Part shown: positions 34,582-46,585 of the stretch, piece by piece
Position numbering within the stretch: the first letter of the stretch is position 1
How the letters are laid out: every line of letters starts with the position of its first letter
Notes under the pieces: model-generated
Database searches by the model: none
What the model was told of the DNA's origin: nothing
What the model saw: the letters and a program-made list of their open reading frames with translations, nothing else
Source: Gamsiella multidivaricata
Lineage: Eukaryota > Mortierellomycota > Mortierellomycetes > Mortierellales > Mortierellaceae
Direction of reading: 5' to 3'
DNA: 64,000 nucleotides
Assembly: GCF_025024155.1 (NCBI RefSeq)
Contig: NW_026251764.1
Coordinates: forward strand, 62,001-126,000
Program-made: the position numbers and the translations under genes

Positions 34582-34614
<33 letters not shown>
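34582..34614. repeat. A33 homopolymer between convergent genes
   Basis: Thirty-three A residues lie 78 bp past the stop codon of the beta-helix gene and 95 bp past the 3' end of the convergent gene at 34710. Confidence 0.85.
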
Positions 34615-34617
<3 letters not shown>

Positions 34618-34709
34618 TGCGGCAGCATTCACAAGTCCCTCGACTTTTATTTCCAATTGACAGCCAGTTATCAATGGTTGCTTGCTGCCATGAGGCTATA
34701 TAAAGACTG

Positions 34710-35828
34710 TCAGACCAGACCCTGCTGCCCGAATCCTGATATTGAGTCGTGTTCGCTGTGGTCCATTGGGAACGGGCTTGAGGGGTTATGGCCCATAGGT
34801 TTCTGTAATGATTGCGGCAAAGCGGTGTTCAATGGTGGTAATGGCTGTTGCGATGATTGTGGTGGGATATCTAACGAGTTTGAAGCCGTTACTGACGATT
34901 CATCGATCGGAACGATATCATGGCCGAGCTCATGTCCTAGATGAGGGTGGTAATGCTCTGGAGGACGCGGGTGTGTGATACTGAGGGTCTGCAGGGAGCT
35001 CAAAACAGGATGCTCCACAGGGTTGAATGTCATATCCATGGACGACTGTTGAGAAAGAAACGTTGCGGAGCGGTTTCCCAGGTCCATTTCATCGTGGTCT
35101 TCAGACGTAAATGTCGAGCTTAACTGGCTAGAAGTATGAGGCTGTCGATGGTGATGATGAGGGTGATGGTGATGGTGGTGGTAATGGTGACCATGGTGCC
35201 TTGTTGATCCTGATCCTGTTGAAGCGGAGCCATTCAATGCTGGTGAAGACGGTGATGAGGGCACATGCAGAGCAAAATATCCAGCAGCCGATCCCTCGTC
35301 CGACAGTTCTAATGGCGTGATTGGCGCGGAGGGTCCTAGGTTGGGTCGCAGGAGCGGAGAGGCTTTTGGAGATAAGCCCATGAGTGGGGTGACATCGCCA
35401 GATCGAATAGCCGCGGCAGCAGTGGACATGGAGTGTTTGGTGTGGGCCGTGGGATGGTAGAGACAGCCAAAGGCATCGTAGAGGGCCGACCTTATCAGCT
35501 TGGAGTCGTGAGAGTTCATGGCAGGCGAGGTAGAGGCAGAGGGCGACATCAGACCGAGGGGTGAGGCTGGTCTGGCGTTCAGCAGTTGCTGCTGTTGAAA
35601 GTCCAGGGCGATGCCGTCCTCGAGGAGCTGCTGGGGGGCAGATGGCCCTGGCATCAGTCTGGGATGCGACGAGGCATTGTCCTGTCCCTGGTTATACGAT
35701 GTATGATCGGCCTGCTGCTGTTGCTGCTGTTCCGGGTGAAGGTGTTCCTGAGAAGGCTTGGGAGGATTTGGCAGGTGTGGCATTCTGCGGTGGGCTGCCA
35801 CGTTCGGGAAGGGCATTATTGAGGCCAT
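34710..35828 (-). CDS. low-complexity His/Gln/Ser/Pro-rich protein, unrecognised
   Basis: This is one exon of 372 codons, ATG at 35828 (MASIMPFPNVAAHRRMPHLP) and stop at 34710. No known domain is visible. It has a Gln run (EQQQQQQ), many Ser-Pro/Thr-Pro sites, a short ordered-looking segment (SKLIRSALYDAFGCLYHPTA) and a dense His block (HHGHHYHHHHHHPHHHH). This composition is common in fungal transcription-regulatory or signalling scaffolds and could bind metal, but no function can be assigned. Codon choice is GC-rich in third positions like neighbouring genes, which supports real coding. The C-terminus is not truncated by the neighbouring A-run. Confidence 0.65.
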   Translation of the reverse strand: MASIMPFPNVAAHRRMPHLPNPPKPSQEHLHPEQQQQQQADHTSYNQGQDNASSHPRLMPGPSAPQQLLEDGIALDFQQQQLLNARPASPLGLMSPSASTSPAMNSHDSKLIRSALYDAFGCLYHPTAHTKHSMSTAAAAIRSGDVTPLMGLSPKASPLLRPNLGPSAPITPLELSDEGSAAGYFALHVPSSPSSPALNGSASTGSGSTRHHGHHYHHHHHHPHHHHRQPHTSSQLSSTFTSEDHDEMDLGNRSATFLSQQSSMDMTFNPVEHPVLSSLQTLSITHPRPPEHYHPHLGHELGHDIVPIDESSVTASNSLDIPPQSSQQPLPPLNTALPQSLQKPMGHNPSSPFPMDHSEHDSISGFGQQGLV

Positions 35829-36390
35829 TTTCTTGTGTTGTGCTATGTTGCCTGGCGCTGTGGGGAGGGGGTGTCTTGTCTGTGTCGAGGGATGAAAAGT
35901 GTGTGAAGTTTGTGTGAGGGAATGAAGAGGAAAGAAGGAAAGAAGGAAGGAAAGTGGTGGGGCGGTAGAAACGGTGCGTGAGAGAGTGAAGTGAACTTTC
36001 CCGTCACACGAGGAAGGGGGAGCTTTTTGTTGGTTGGAAATAAGGGCTCAGAGACATGCGATGACTGGATATGATGCGAGACAGACCCGAAAGAAACACA
36101 TTCGATTATTCTGTCCAACGGAAACTGAATGGGTAATCCATTGCTCGAGTGGGCATTCTCCGGGAAGTCCAATGTGCCGCTGTATCCCCCTGCTTCGGCA
36201 ACACTCCCAGCTTCGTCACTCCAACCCACCGCATCACTGCATTATCACATTACTGCAGCCAACTTTATCCCGCCCGAGTGCTCTCATCTCTTCCCCCTTC
36301 CCCCCCTTCTTCTCTCTCTCTCTCTTTCTTCTTTCTTTCTTCTCTTCACCCCTTCACACCTCAACCTTACCAGCAGCCAGTTCCTCCGCC
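35829..36390. promoter_or_regulatory. divergent intergenic region
   Basis: It separates the divergent genes at 35828 (-) and 36391 (+). A pyrimidine-rich strip (CT-rich, 36290-36350) precedes the latter start. No specific site is recognised. Confidence 0.4.
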
Positions 36391-37101
36391 ATGGTCAGTT
36401 TCCAGTTCGACTCCTTCGCCAACACCTCCAACGCCCTCGTCGCGGGCAAGGTGGTCGCGATCGCTTCCCTCGGCATCTACGCCGGCACTGCTCTCAGCTT
36501 CAGCACCATCATCATGCCCTCGCTCCGCAAGTTCTCCTCCAACAGCTCCGTCGCCATCTGGCACGAGGCCTTCAAAGCTGGAAACTGTAAGTGACAACCA
36601 GGACATACTCACACATGTGCGCACCACACACGCGCTACAAAACAAAGCGAAACATAACTTGTCTCCCCTCTTTCCGTTCTATTCCGCGGGATCAAAAGAA
36701 AGCATGCAATTGACATCCTCTCTTTTTTCACACGACCCCAAATAGACGTTCAGACATCCGCGATCGCGGTCAGTGTCCTCGGAAATGCAGGATTGTACTA
36801 CAAGACAAAGAACCCCTCGTACCTTTACAGTGCCGTTATCATGGCCTTGTCGGTGCCTTACACCTTCATCGCCGTCATGCCCGTCAACAAGAAGCTCGTT
36901 GCGATCCGTGAGGAGAACACTATCCATGGCAAGAGCAACACCATGAAGGACCCTAAGAGCAACGACAACGTGGCCGAGGCACTTTTGAGCCGCTGGAGCT
37001 TGCTCCACGCGGTGAGGACCGCGATGGGCTACGGCGCCTTGCTCGCCACTGTCTACGGTGTTATTTCCGACAGAGGAGTCCGCTTCATCCTGTTCAAATA
37101 A
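36391..37101 (+). CDS. DUF1772/anthrone-oxygenase-like membrane protein
   Basis: Two exons (36391-36586 and 36746-37101) give 183 codons. The protein has four hydrophobic segments: VAGKVVAIASLGIYAGTALS, TSAIAVSVLGNAGLYY, YLYSAVIMALSVPYTFIAVM and TAMGYGALLATVYGVI. The second-half motifs VMPVNKKLVAI and SRWSLLHAVRTAMG match the DUF1772 (anthrone oxygenase-like) family pattern of a P-x-N block followed by W-x-x-x-H-x-x-R. Members include small membrane oxygenases in polyketide pathways, but most fungal copies have unknown roles. No polyketide cluster is near, so a housekeeping membrane function is as likely. The ATG at 36391 has a CGCC-ATGG context. Confidence 0.75.
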
Positions 37102-38394
37102 AGCAGTGTTGTTGTATGTATCTATTTAATAAACTTACGCATACTTGCCATCACGTAAGCACGTCGCATGATAGAGAATCGATCGTCCGTTGAAAGGGAG
37201 CAGAAAAAGTAGGAAAGGCTTACAGATGGAGCAGTAAAGCTCATTTTTATCGGATGCTTCCGTTTTTGTATCACTTTCTACAATCCTCAACCGAACCTGC
37301 GAAGCAACAACGCACTAGTCTTGATCGCATGCGCAGGGTCACCAAACCACGTCGTTTAATGTGTGGAAAAGCTTCCGTGTGGAAAGATCGATATGACACC
37401 CCATCACTCACCTTCTAAAGACGATCAAAGTTGGGGGAGCATCGCGAGATGGCATGAACGTATCCCATATTCGAGCAATTGAATGAATACACTCTCTTGG
37501 AACGATGATGGTTCGTGCCCCTTCATACGCAAGCCCATTGAACTGTGTAGTCTACTACGGAATGGGCATAGCAAAACTGCGGAATAATCCAGCAGGAACT
37601 CTCCTTCACTCGGACATGCAGTCTACGGTATAAACAGGCGCGCATGTGCATACTCACATGCGACGACGCAGCTAGAGCGACAAAGCACTGGAAGCGCGAT
37701 TGAATAAAAGGAAAGGGTTACCTTAAAAATGCCCTAGCGACCGCGCCCTTTGTGACACACGGGCCACAGACACAATGCGTCCCATGCGATGCATAATTAT
37801 GCCCGCAATAATTCTGCAGCGAGTATGTGCGTGTTTTTTTTTTTTTTCTTTTTAACTGCTGTAGATATGTAAAGAACGCGTTTGGGAAAGGAGGCGCGAG
37901 AGCTGAACATGGCCCGAGCACCATTGCCCATGGCTGGCTCGCTGCTGAGTTTCGGTTCACGATCCAGCAATTGGACACATGTTGTTTACGAATGCCCTGA
38001 AAAAAAGGGAGGGACATGGTTGTCTGATAGTCGATGAGCGTGTTGTAAAAAAAAAAAAAAAAACGTTTTCTCTCACAGGACCCATGGATAGGGGGCAGAA
38101 GGTGTTGTCGCATGCCTTCCTCAATGTTGATCCAATTGAATTCGCCTTCGATGATAGATAGCGTGCTTGCGGGTGTTTGTTACAAAACAAAAAAAATGGC
38201 AAGGAGAGATCTGCAGGATTTCTTGTTTTGTCTTCGTCTTCTCTCTCTCTTTCTCTCTTTCTCTCTCTCTCTACTCTCACTACCCACACAAATTTCAGAG
38301 TCCACCCATCCATCGCAATCAATTCCAGACGGATCTTTTTCTTGTATCATACGCAGGTACCAGCAGCATGACAATGGCATAACAGATTACCCAT

Positions 38395-38434
<40 letters not shown>

Positions 38435-39839
38435 CATTCCGACGACGCGACGGGGCACCGGAACACCCGCTTTCCATTTTTGGAGTAGTGAGATATTCTC
38501 CCCACGCATGGAAGGACTAAATTCAACATTCGACAAGTTTCTTGTAGAGACAAGCTGCGCAAGTAGAGAAGAGAGACTTTTTTTTTGAACGAGGAGAGAT
38601 AGCATGGGTGAATTATTATTCGAAAGTGGCAACTTACTCTTGTGATTTACTTCATATGTCAATTGCTCTGCTCGTGTGCGTGTGTGCGTGTGACCGATGC
38701 AGAAGGTCGCTTTAAGAGAACACGGTTTTCTTTCCAAAGCGAGGAACGGAGGAATGACATTCAAAGAGGACCAAGAGATAATGAGCGGTATTTCGATAAA
38801 AAAGACAGGTCAACGGAAATGAGAGACCGAGAAGCGAATAATTCCTCTTTGAAGTATAGAGGGTAGGCTAAAAAATATGTCCGGGGCCGAAGATCGTTTC
38901 CGCTTGGGAAGATCACTAAACAGGAGGACCGGAAACGGCCCTTAGTGCCATCGCCTAGCTGTCTGGGCGGTAATTACGGAATTGAGCTGAGCTGGCTGAC
39001 AAAGGAACGACATCATCTCCTCATCGTCATTTGTTGCTGCCTCGAGGCAGGAGTGTGTTCTCGTACGCCGGGTATAACTATATGCTTCTGCAGCAAATGG
39101 TGTGTACCTACCCCACGCATTATGACACTGCGTATTGGATCCGTAACCGTGGGGGGGCCTGGAATGTGATTGATTATATAACAGCACTTCCCCCCCCCTA
39201 ATCATTTCAGCCATCTTCTCCACACACTCTTGCCCCTTCAATTCGCTAGCTACACATTTGTAGACCCTACTACTATTTCTTATATGTTATCCTATATCTG
39301 GCCTTGGCTCTCTGTTCACTCTACATTTAGCACTCGCACACCCATCCACGTACGTGGCTCTACTACTAGGTCTGCTCTTCCTTGCACGCTCCACTTGGAC
39401 ACCCTTGGCAAAAAAACATTTTTAGCTTGGCATTCAGGCATTTCTGAGCATACGACAGGTGAGTGAGTGGTGGTCATGAGCATCTACAGCTCGTTCTGGA
39501 TCGTGTTGAATGTTAAAATATGTTTCTATTACTTTACCATGTCATTTAAAATAGCAAATCGCACAACACACGGGCCAAACACACTTCTTTTCTTTTTCTT
39601 TCCTCCTCTCTTTTTCTCTCTCTCTCTCTTTCCTTCTTCTTCCCCCTTCTCCTCTTCCTCCTCCGCCTTTCCTTTGTCTCTTCCTTTAACACTTCACACA
39701 TTGGACTTCTCGTCCCTCATTCCTAGCTGATTCATTCCATTTTGATCTCTTTTGCTGCTGCCCTGTCTTGACTTGTCCTGTTTCACTTCTCGCCCGAAAG
39801 TAGTCTTTTTCCCCACAAAAAACAACCTCCCCCCCCCCC
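37102..39839. other. long intergenic region, T39 tract
   Basis: No gene or RNA is recognised in these 2.7 kb. A T-run of 39 (38396-38434), CT-rich tracts at 38237-38275 and 39600-39670, and short A-runs explain most open frames. The final 300 bp is pyrimidine-rich and probably the promoter and 5' UTR of the acyltransferase. Confidence 0.5.
38396..38434. repeat. T39 homopolymer
   Basis: Thirty-nine consecutive T residues, the longest homopolymer in the window. Confidence 0.85.
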
Positions 39840-42455
39840 ATGGCCGCCGCAGAGACTGCAAACGTCCTCCTCACACCTCCGCCTGACAACGACCGCCTTC
39901 GCCCCACCATGGACTCTGCCGCCGAACCAGTCTCATTCTCGCCAACGCAGCGACGTCCCTCCCGTCCCCTCGATGACTCCTCAGAGGAAGAGCGCGAACT
40001 CGTCAGTCGAGACCGCCAGGGCGGCCTCCCAAGCGAGCATCCAGACTTTGATGAGGACACCACTACCACTACCACTACCACCACTACCACCGTCAAGTTG
40101 CCCAAGAAACACACGAGCCGCAACAGTAAAGGCGGGATCGAGAAGCTGGTCGCCCACCATCAGGCTGCCCATCAAAAGTTCGCCTCAGCAGCACCCGCCG
40201 AGGAAGGAAACAGCTCAGAACCTGAGAACAGGGACAGGGATCGTGCTGTCATCGCAGAGACAAGTAGCACCCAGCAATCCAGTCCTACGACAGTTCTAGC
40301 TCCGTCCGCATCATTATCAATCTTATCGCACCCCATCAAGTCCGGTCAAAGCTCAGCGGATACCGCTTCAGAATCGACGACGACAACCATTACCTCGCCC
40401 ATCCAGCGACTCTCAGCCAACTCGGGCTCCAGCAGTACGCTGCCACATCACACTGGGGATCAAAGCAGAGTAGAGGCGCTTAAGATGTTGCCCACCAGCC
40501 CCAGCTCTGATTCTCTCGCCAGTACCCGATCCAGCACGAGTCCAGGGACGCCTAGCTCTGTTGATAATTACCAGACAATCTCCACCACATCCACTGTCAC
40601 CACCCGGAGACGCAAGTTGCGTCGCCCCACGTTCGAGCCCCGCACCTCTCGACTGGATCCAGAGACAATGACCAAGAACCAAGACCCCTTCCGTGGATTC
40701 CACACACTCTTCTGGATTGTAATGGGTGCCTACGGATTGATCACATTTGACGAGGAATGGACCAGGGTCGGGAAGGCCTTTGGGGGCACGCTCTTCTCAT
40801 CGTTTTCACAGGACGCAATCATTCTCGCCATCAGCGATTTCGGACTGGTGTTCTCAACCGGGTTTGCCTTTGTCTTGGTCAAGATGTTCGCCAAGGGATG
40901 GATGCGGTACATGGTCAGCGGCATGGTGGTTCAACACTGCTTGCAGCTTGTCTTCCTGTTGACGGCAATTGCTTGGACCATTTGGAGGTAAGGATTCTAT
41001 CCACCTGATTGAAATTTGGTGGCGCATAATAAGTAAGCGCAGCGCAAGATAACAAGAAAAACCTTGTTTGACTAACCCACTCCTCTGTATGGTTTCAACC
41101 GATTATTTAATTAATAGGGATTGGCCATGGGTGCAGTCTGGATTCTTTACGCTCCACTGCATCACCATGTTGATGAAGGTCCACTCCTATATCGCCTACA
41201 ACGGAGAGCTATCCGAAAAGAAGATTCAGCTCAAGAAGATCGAATCAGCCTATGCGCAGATGAAGCGGAACGACATTCAAATCATGGACGATAACGACAT
41301 GGATGCCAGCGCAGTCGCTGGCAATACCGATAACGATACATCTAATGACAACCACATTGACGACTTACCTACCAATGACCCAGTCCAGGAACAAGAAGTA
41401 TATCGACGCCGCCACCACCGTCTTGCCTCGGAGGCAGCGGCTGCGCTTCTTCAGGACCCCGCAGCAAACCCGTCAGGATTCGACGCCAGCATGCTCGCCT
41501 CTGAAGTGGACGAACTGAAGAATGAGCTCCGGTGCCAGAATGGCGAACTCTGGCCTGCTAATGTCACTGTCGCCAACTTTGTGGACTATTTGCTCGTGCC
41601 TTCCTTGATCTACGAGCTCCAATACCCACGCACTACCAGGTATGGATTTGATCTAGTCTCCTATAAATCCGAATCAAGGCGAAGGTTATTTTCGTGCAAT
41701 TTATACAACAAACAGCTAACATCATTCCATGATCCGCTTTCACGTATAGGATCCGTCCAATGTACGTCTTTGAAAAGTCCGTGGCAACTCTGGGTACCTT
41801 TACCCTCCTGTACCTGACGACAGAGCACTATATTTATCCAGTGGTGTTCGATCCGACCATCTCCCCTATGCGCGCTGTGGTGCTACTCATGATACCCTTT
41901 ATGATGAACTACCTGATGATTTTCTATATTATTTTCGAGTGCATCTGCAACGCTTTTGCTGAAATCAGTCGGTAAGTTTTTTCTCACTTTAAGTACATTC
42001 GAGACGTTCCCCTCGATGAGTATAGTCATCTATCTGTGTTCTGACTTTTTTTTTATTTTATTTTTTTTACCAATAGGTTTGCGGATCGCAGCTTTTACGA
42101 AGACTGGTGGAACTGCGTGGGTTTTGACGAGTGGGCACGCAAGTGGAACAAGCCTGTGCACCACTTTCTCCTCCGCCACGTGTACGACTCTAGCATCGAG
42201 TCGTTCCATCTGTCAAAGAAGAATGCGGCCTTTGCGACGTTCTTCCTGTCCTCATGTGTGCATGAGCTGGTGATGATGGTGGTGACGAGAAAGGTGCGCC
42301 TGTACCTGTTTGCGCTGCAGATGTTCCAGTTGCCGTTGATCTGGGCAGGCAACATTAAGCTGATCAGGGAGAGGCCTCGTCTCGCAAACGCTGTCTTTTG
42401 GCTGGGCATGTTCTGTGGTCCTCCATTGCTGGGCGTTGCTTACTGTTACGCCTAA
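39840..42455 (+). CDS. ARE2: MBOAT acyltransferase, sterol/diacylglycerol O-acyltransferase (ARE/DGAT1-like)
   Basis: Four exons (39840-40987, 41118-41639, 41750-41971, 42077-42455), each junction splitting an Arg codon as CG/G or AG/G, give 756 codons. The first 270 residues are Ser/Thr/Pro-rich with a Thr run, a long disordered cytosolic tail as in yeast Are1/Are2. The membrane part shows DPFRGFHTLFWIVM, KVHSYIAYNGEL, YLTTEHYIYP, then the family signature FYEDWWN (residues about 637-643) and the catalytic His in SSCVHELVM (about His693). The enzyme esterifies sterols or diacylglycerol with acyl-CoA in the ER, feeding lipid droplets. ARE versus DGAT1 cannot be settled by eye; the symbol is tentative. 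An acidic Asp/Asn-rich insert lies in exon 2. Confidence 0.88.
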
Positions 42456-43952
42456 GAGAGGGAAGGGAGGATGTTTTTTTGTATTTGAATTGTCTACAGA
42501 ACATTGCTGTGCAATGTGCGTTTTTATTTCTAGACCTGCCTACAAAAGAGTAAAAAAAAAAACCATAAAAACCGAAAGAGTATTTTCTTAAACTGCACGA
42601 ATCTTTGGTACTCTAGTTTTGGATCAAATAGCTGTCTCTGTGCCTGTCTCGTACTTTTGCGTTGCTCGCAAGTGAAGCGAATTCTCTGTCGAGGATACAG
42701 AGGTGCAGATGGTAAACAGCGATGAACAAGGGAGACGTGGGATCCCACGCAGCTGGACAAGAGTGAGCATAACGTTCATTAACGATGTATATACAGCATG
42801 GATCTTGTCTCCATCAGCACATGTCCTTGAACAGTAAGAACCTGTGGGTGTCCAGATGGTGGTCGCGTTCTTTGAGCAGACTACGTGCTATGGCCTGCAT
42901 CCTGAGAAGATCGTAGTCCGAAAAACGGACGTGTACAAGGTGTTTTGTGGGTATGAGGAGGACGTGGGTCTCTGCCGAGCGCCTCTCTGAGCTAGGATAT
43001 CATCATAGACGGGTAATATTTTGTTGTAATGTTTTTTTTTTTTGTCTGCAATTGAGGTCACTGCTCGGGTTCCATCAAAGACCATGCTTTTGCGCTCATT
43101 TGCGACACCCAGATTGGAGACCCATCCTTCGATGGCCATCCGATCGGATGAACCGCGTTTCGGTTCAGGGAATGACGGGAACGGGTACAGCAAGCGCCAG
43201 GCCTTGGGGGGTTGAGAGCAGCCCGTCCACATGCTCGGGGTATTTTGTTCCCCCAAACACTGTGGGATGTAATTATTTTTCTCTGGGGTTAAGGTGGTCA
43301 TGGGTGGTCATGCCTTCATCATCACACGCCTTAAAAGCCTGGCTGGATATCCCCTTCTTTCTGTTCTTCTTTCTTCCTCACATTCACCTCCCTTCTCCTC
43401 CTCCGCTTCCTGTTCCTCGGACAACAAGACTCTGGAGATCCGCAACAAACAAATAAAACGTATGGTGATCAATTGCTCCAGTAACACATTTGCCCCTCCT
43501 ATATCTGATATACGATCCCCTCGACCCGTGTTTCCCACTGGCAGCCTCGCAAAAGTTACAGCATCGACGGCACCAGAGGAACCTCCACAGAAACGATACC
43601 ATGTTGGACAGAGTTGAATACACCGGTGCGAGGAACGGACAGTGCACGGCACAGGACCAGGAACAGACAATGAGTGGATGAGGCAGCAACAGTGAAAGGA
43701 CATGACTAGACGGCAATGACTTTTCGAGATGAGGAGGCAACAGGACTGGAAAGGAAGACACTGCCTTCGACCCGCATAGACTCGCTCTTCCTCCAAGAGG
43801 CTATTGAACTTCTTGACTCTTCCATGCCCAACAGTCGCCTCTTACTTTTTTGTTAACACCTCAAATCTGCCAATTCTCTAATTAGCAAAAAAACAACCAA
43901 CCAATCAACCACACAGCCAACCAACTACACCTTTTACCTCCCCAAACAAACC
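42456..43952. other. intergenic with one candidate exon
   Basis: No complete gene is found. A minus-strand frame at 42814-42991 might be a terminal exon and is listed separately. The last 150 bp before 43953 contains CCAACCAACCAAT-type repeats and probably the 5' UTR of the next gene. Confidence 0.4.
42814..42991 (-). CDS. possible terminal exon of a HIT-like protein or fragment
   Basis: Reading minus from an AG acceptor (TATCCTAG) at 42993-42992, one frame gives SAETHVLLIPTKHLVHVRF and then DYDLLRMQAIARSLLKERDH before a TGA at 42814. The pattern HVLxIPxxH followed by a D-x-x-L-L-x-x-M helix is like the first half of histidine-triad (HIT) domains. The catalytic HxHxH triad is missing and I could not establish upstream exons; a GTGACC donor near 43065 is one option. 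It may be a gene fragment or chance. Confidence 0.25.
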
Positions 43953-45114
43953 ATGGCTCTCCCAGTATCAGCCTACCCCGTCATGGGTGTCGTCTACCTG
44001 GCCCGGAACATCAGCCAGCTCGGCCCCCAATTCATTCGCTCGCTCTGTTGGGCGCTGGGCGTAGCCGTCTCAACGATCACGCCCTTGATCGCGTTGACCT
44101 TCCGGTACCAGAACCGTATGATCGGCAATATTATCGACAGCGCCTTACCACGACTCGCGGGCGTGAAGATCCTCGGGATTGGGATCCAGACCTGGTCAAC
44201 CATGTTCTTGACCATGGGCGAATCCTCGCTCTTGGTCGCGATTATTATGGGGGAGGTATTCAAGAAGGAGAAGACCAGGGGACTGTTCCAGAGCGTGTTG
44301 ACGAAGGATCATGTGCCGATTGGACCGCTGGCGAAGGTGACGGATAACGGCATGATCAAGGTGTCAGTGACTTCGCCTGAGAGTTCTAAGCCACATGGAT
44401 CCCAGCAGCATAAGGCACTGGATCGAGTTGGGGCATCCACCTCGCTTTTCGGACAGAGGATGGGATTGTGGTTGTTGACGTTGCCATTGAACTTTATTCC
44501 GGTGGCAGGACCAATTGTGTTCTGTTATATCAATGGAAGGGCGCGTAGCCACTATGTACATCGACGTTACTTTGATATGAAGGGGATGACCGCACAGGAG
44601 CGCGAGGAGTGGATCAAGAGCCGAAAGGTAACAGCCTTTGAAGGAAGACGGGGGCGTTTCTTTTTTTTTTTCTTTTTTTTTTCTTCTGCAAGAGATCTGT
44701 CTGCTAAATTAACTTTTCCTGAATATGCTTCGTATAGTCGGATTACACGACCTTCGGTGTGATTGCCCAGGGGCTCGAGTTGATCCCGCTCATTGGTATT
44801 CTCTTTGGCTTCACGAACACGATAGGGTAAGGCGCGAGAATCAAAGGACGAGCACCTTTGGGACCCGTGATTTTTCTTTTTCTTTATGATAGAAATCGAT
44901 AACTGGAATGGAATACAACTTCTTGCGTACTCACACTCACATGCCATCTTTACCTTCTTTCTTTTTTCATCTCTTATGTAGTGCTGCATTGTGGGCCGCC
45001 GATCTGGAGAAACAACAGGTTGAACTGCGAAACAAAAAGTCGCGCCAGTCCGCTGGAGTTGGAGTTGGAGTTGGAGCTGGAGCTGGAGCTGGAGCTGCCT
45101 TTCCATCCTCTTAA
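43953..45114 (+). CDS. RRT8/LDS-like (EI24-type) membrane protein
   Basis: Three exons (43953-44627, 44738-44826, 44982-45114) give 298 codons. The protein has several hydrophobic segments (SLCWALGVAVSTITPLIAL, MFLTMGESSLLVAIIMG, LTLPLNFIPVAGPIVFCYING, GVIAQGLELIPLIGILFGF). The NFIPVAGPIVFCYINGRARS, REEWIKSRKSDYTTFGV and LELIPLIGILFGFTN blocks fit the fungal outer-spore-wall RRT8/LDS1/LDS2 group. In yeast those proteins sit on lipid droplets and help make the dityrosine spore-wall layer. Role here is inferred. The last exon encodes a Gly-Val/Gly-Ala tail from a GGAGTT/GGAGCT hexanucleotide microsatellite (45050-45098), likely variable between strains. Confidence 0.75.
45050..45098 (+). repeat. 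in-frame GGAGTT/GGAGCT hexanucleotide microsatellite
   Basis: Tandem GGAGTT then GGAGCT units encode alternating Gly-Val and Gly-Ala at the C-terminus of the RRT8-like protein. A unit of six keeps frame when the copy number changes. Confidence 0.85.
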
Positions 45115-46585
45115 ACGAAGAGAACGGAAAGTGTTTCCTAACAATCCCACTTTCGCTTTGTAATATATAGCCCGCTCATAGTCCATCCTACCTCGTTTGT
45201 TTCTTGGTGGTGGCACCCATTTACAGAATTTTGTTAAGGCTTTGTCCAGTCATATCTTTACTTCATTCCCCACCATTCTTCCCCTCTATCCATTATTTCC
45301 TCTCTCTCCACTCTCTCCATCCACTATGTACTCCAAACCTTCCTTTCCTCAGGCTCGTTCAACGTCTCTCTCTTACGAGTCCATTTTTTGTTACTTTTCC
45401 CAATCCTTTCCCCTCCGAATATCCTTGTACAGTGCGCGTCATCTAGTCCCGACGATTCCCGGACAATAGGCGCGAAATTTCCCCCATTGGTCGAAACTTT
45501 TACAGAAAATAAGCATTTCTTGTAGCGGAAATAATCAAAGTCATTGGAAATAAGACCCTACGCCATATTTGGGGTTGTGAATTGACACAGAGACGCGCTC
45601 ATTTGACAATATGTATTTTTATTCACTGGCACTTGCGCCCTGCCCCCGCCCTGCCCCAACAGCTTTCAGTCCTGCTACCGCACTTTGAAAATACTGCAGC
45701 GTACATCATCTTTTCTTTTTTTCGTGAACGATATCACCTAGTTTCTTCAAAGCGTCTTCTAGCTCGCGTTCACATTCCTGAAATGCCTCTTCATTTTCAG
45801 CTTCTCTTGCTCTTCTCTGCGCTTCCTGCTGTTCAGCGCAACCGATCCGCGGGACTGTGAATTTTCAAGAAGGAGGAGCGATGAATGGATCATTGTCCTC
45901 ATCCTTTTCTTGCGCGATGCCATTGATAAAAGTACCAAGGTAAGTTGACATCTGGCTTGTTCATCGCGCAGCTCCTGTCTGCCATTGGCGGGGATTAGTG
46001 CTGTCAGCGAGGTGTGCTGTTTTGCCATGTTGGCCGGCACAACGAGGTGCTGCACTCAGCGCGGTAGAGCTTGTCTTTGTGTCTCAAGTATTAAGATGGC
46101 GCGCTCAGTGGGGGTGTGACAGCTCTGCCAGTGCATGTTCTATGCGGCATTGCCGATCCCCATACTTACCTGTCTGCCATTGGCGGGGTAAGATGCCCCA
46201 TCGGGTGTTACTGCTGCCATTGGCGGGTACTCCAAGGTAAGGGTTGACCTCCCAGTCGACCGTTTGCAACCCTCTGTCTGCCATTCAACTCGGTCCATGC
46301 TTAAGGAACCTCTTAAATAAAATTTAAATTCTTACTAGTGAACAAAGCATCACAAGGCGCCCGCGAATTCTCCTGCAAGGAGAGAAAGAGCCGACATCGA
46401 AGGATCAAAAAGCAACGTCGTTATGAACGCTTGGCTGCCACAAGCCAGTTATCCGCGTATCACGGATAAAGGAGCTCAGAGTGTGGTGAGCAAACTGCTG
46501 TGTCTTGGTAAGTGTGGAATAGAGGAAAGGATTTAGTGGGAGAGAGATGTGAGCTACGCCTCACACTCGTTGGATGCTTTTATTC
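45115..46585. other. intergenic with repeated GCCATTGGCGGG motif
   Basis: No gene is supported. Copies of a CTGTCTGCCATTGGCGGGG motif occur at 45974-45993, 46169-46188 and 46211-46227 (shorter), with a partial fourth at 46272-46286. Spacings are irregular, so it is a dispersed motif and not a tandem array. Confidence 0.45.

Noticed and set aside
38387..38764. Open frames with long Lys or Phe runs
   Set aside because: These are translations of the T39 homopolymer and CT-rich DNA.
45978..46230. GCCATTGGCGGG copies considered as a CRISPR-like or tandem array
   Set aside because: Spacing is irregular (about 195 and 40 bp), there are only three good copies, and the host is eukaryotic.
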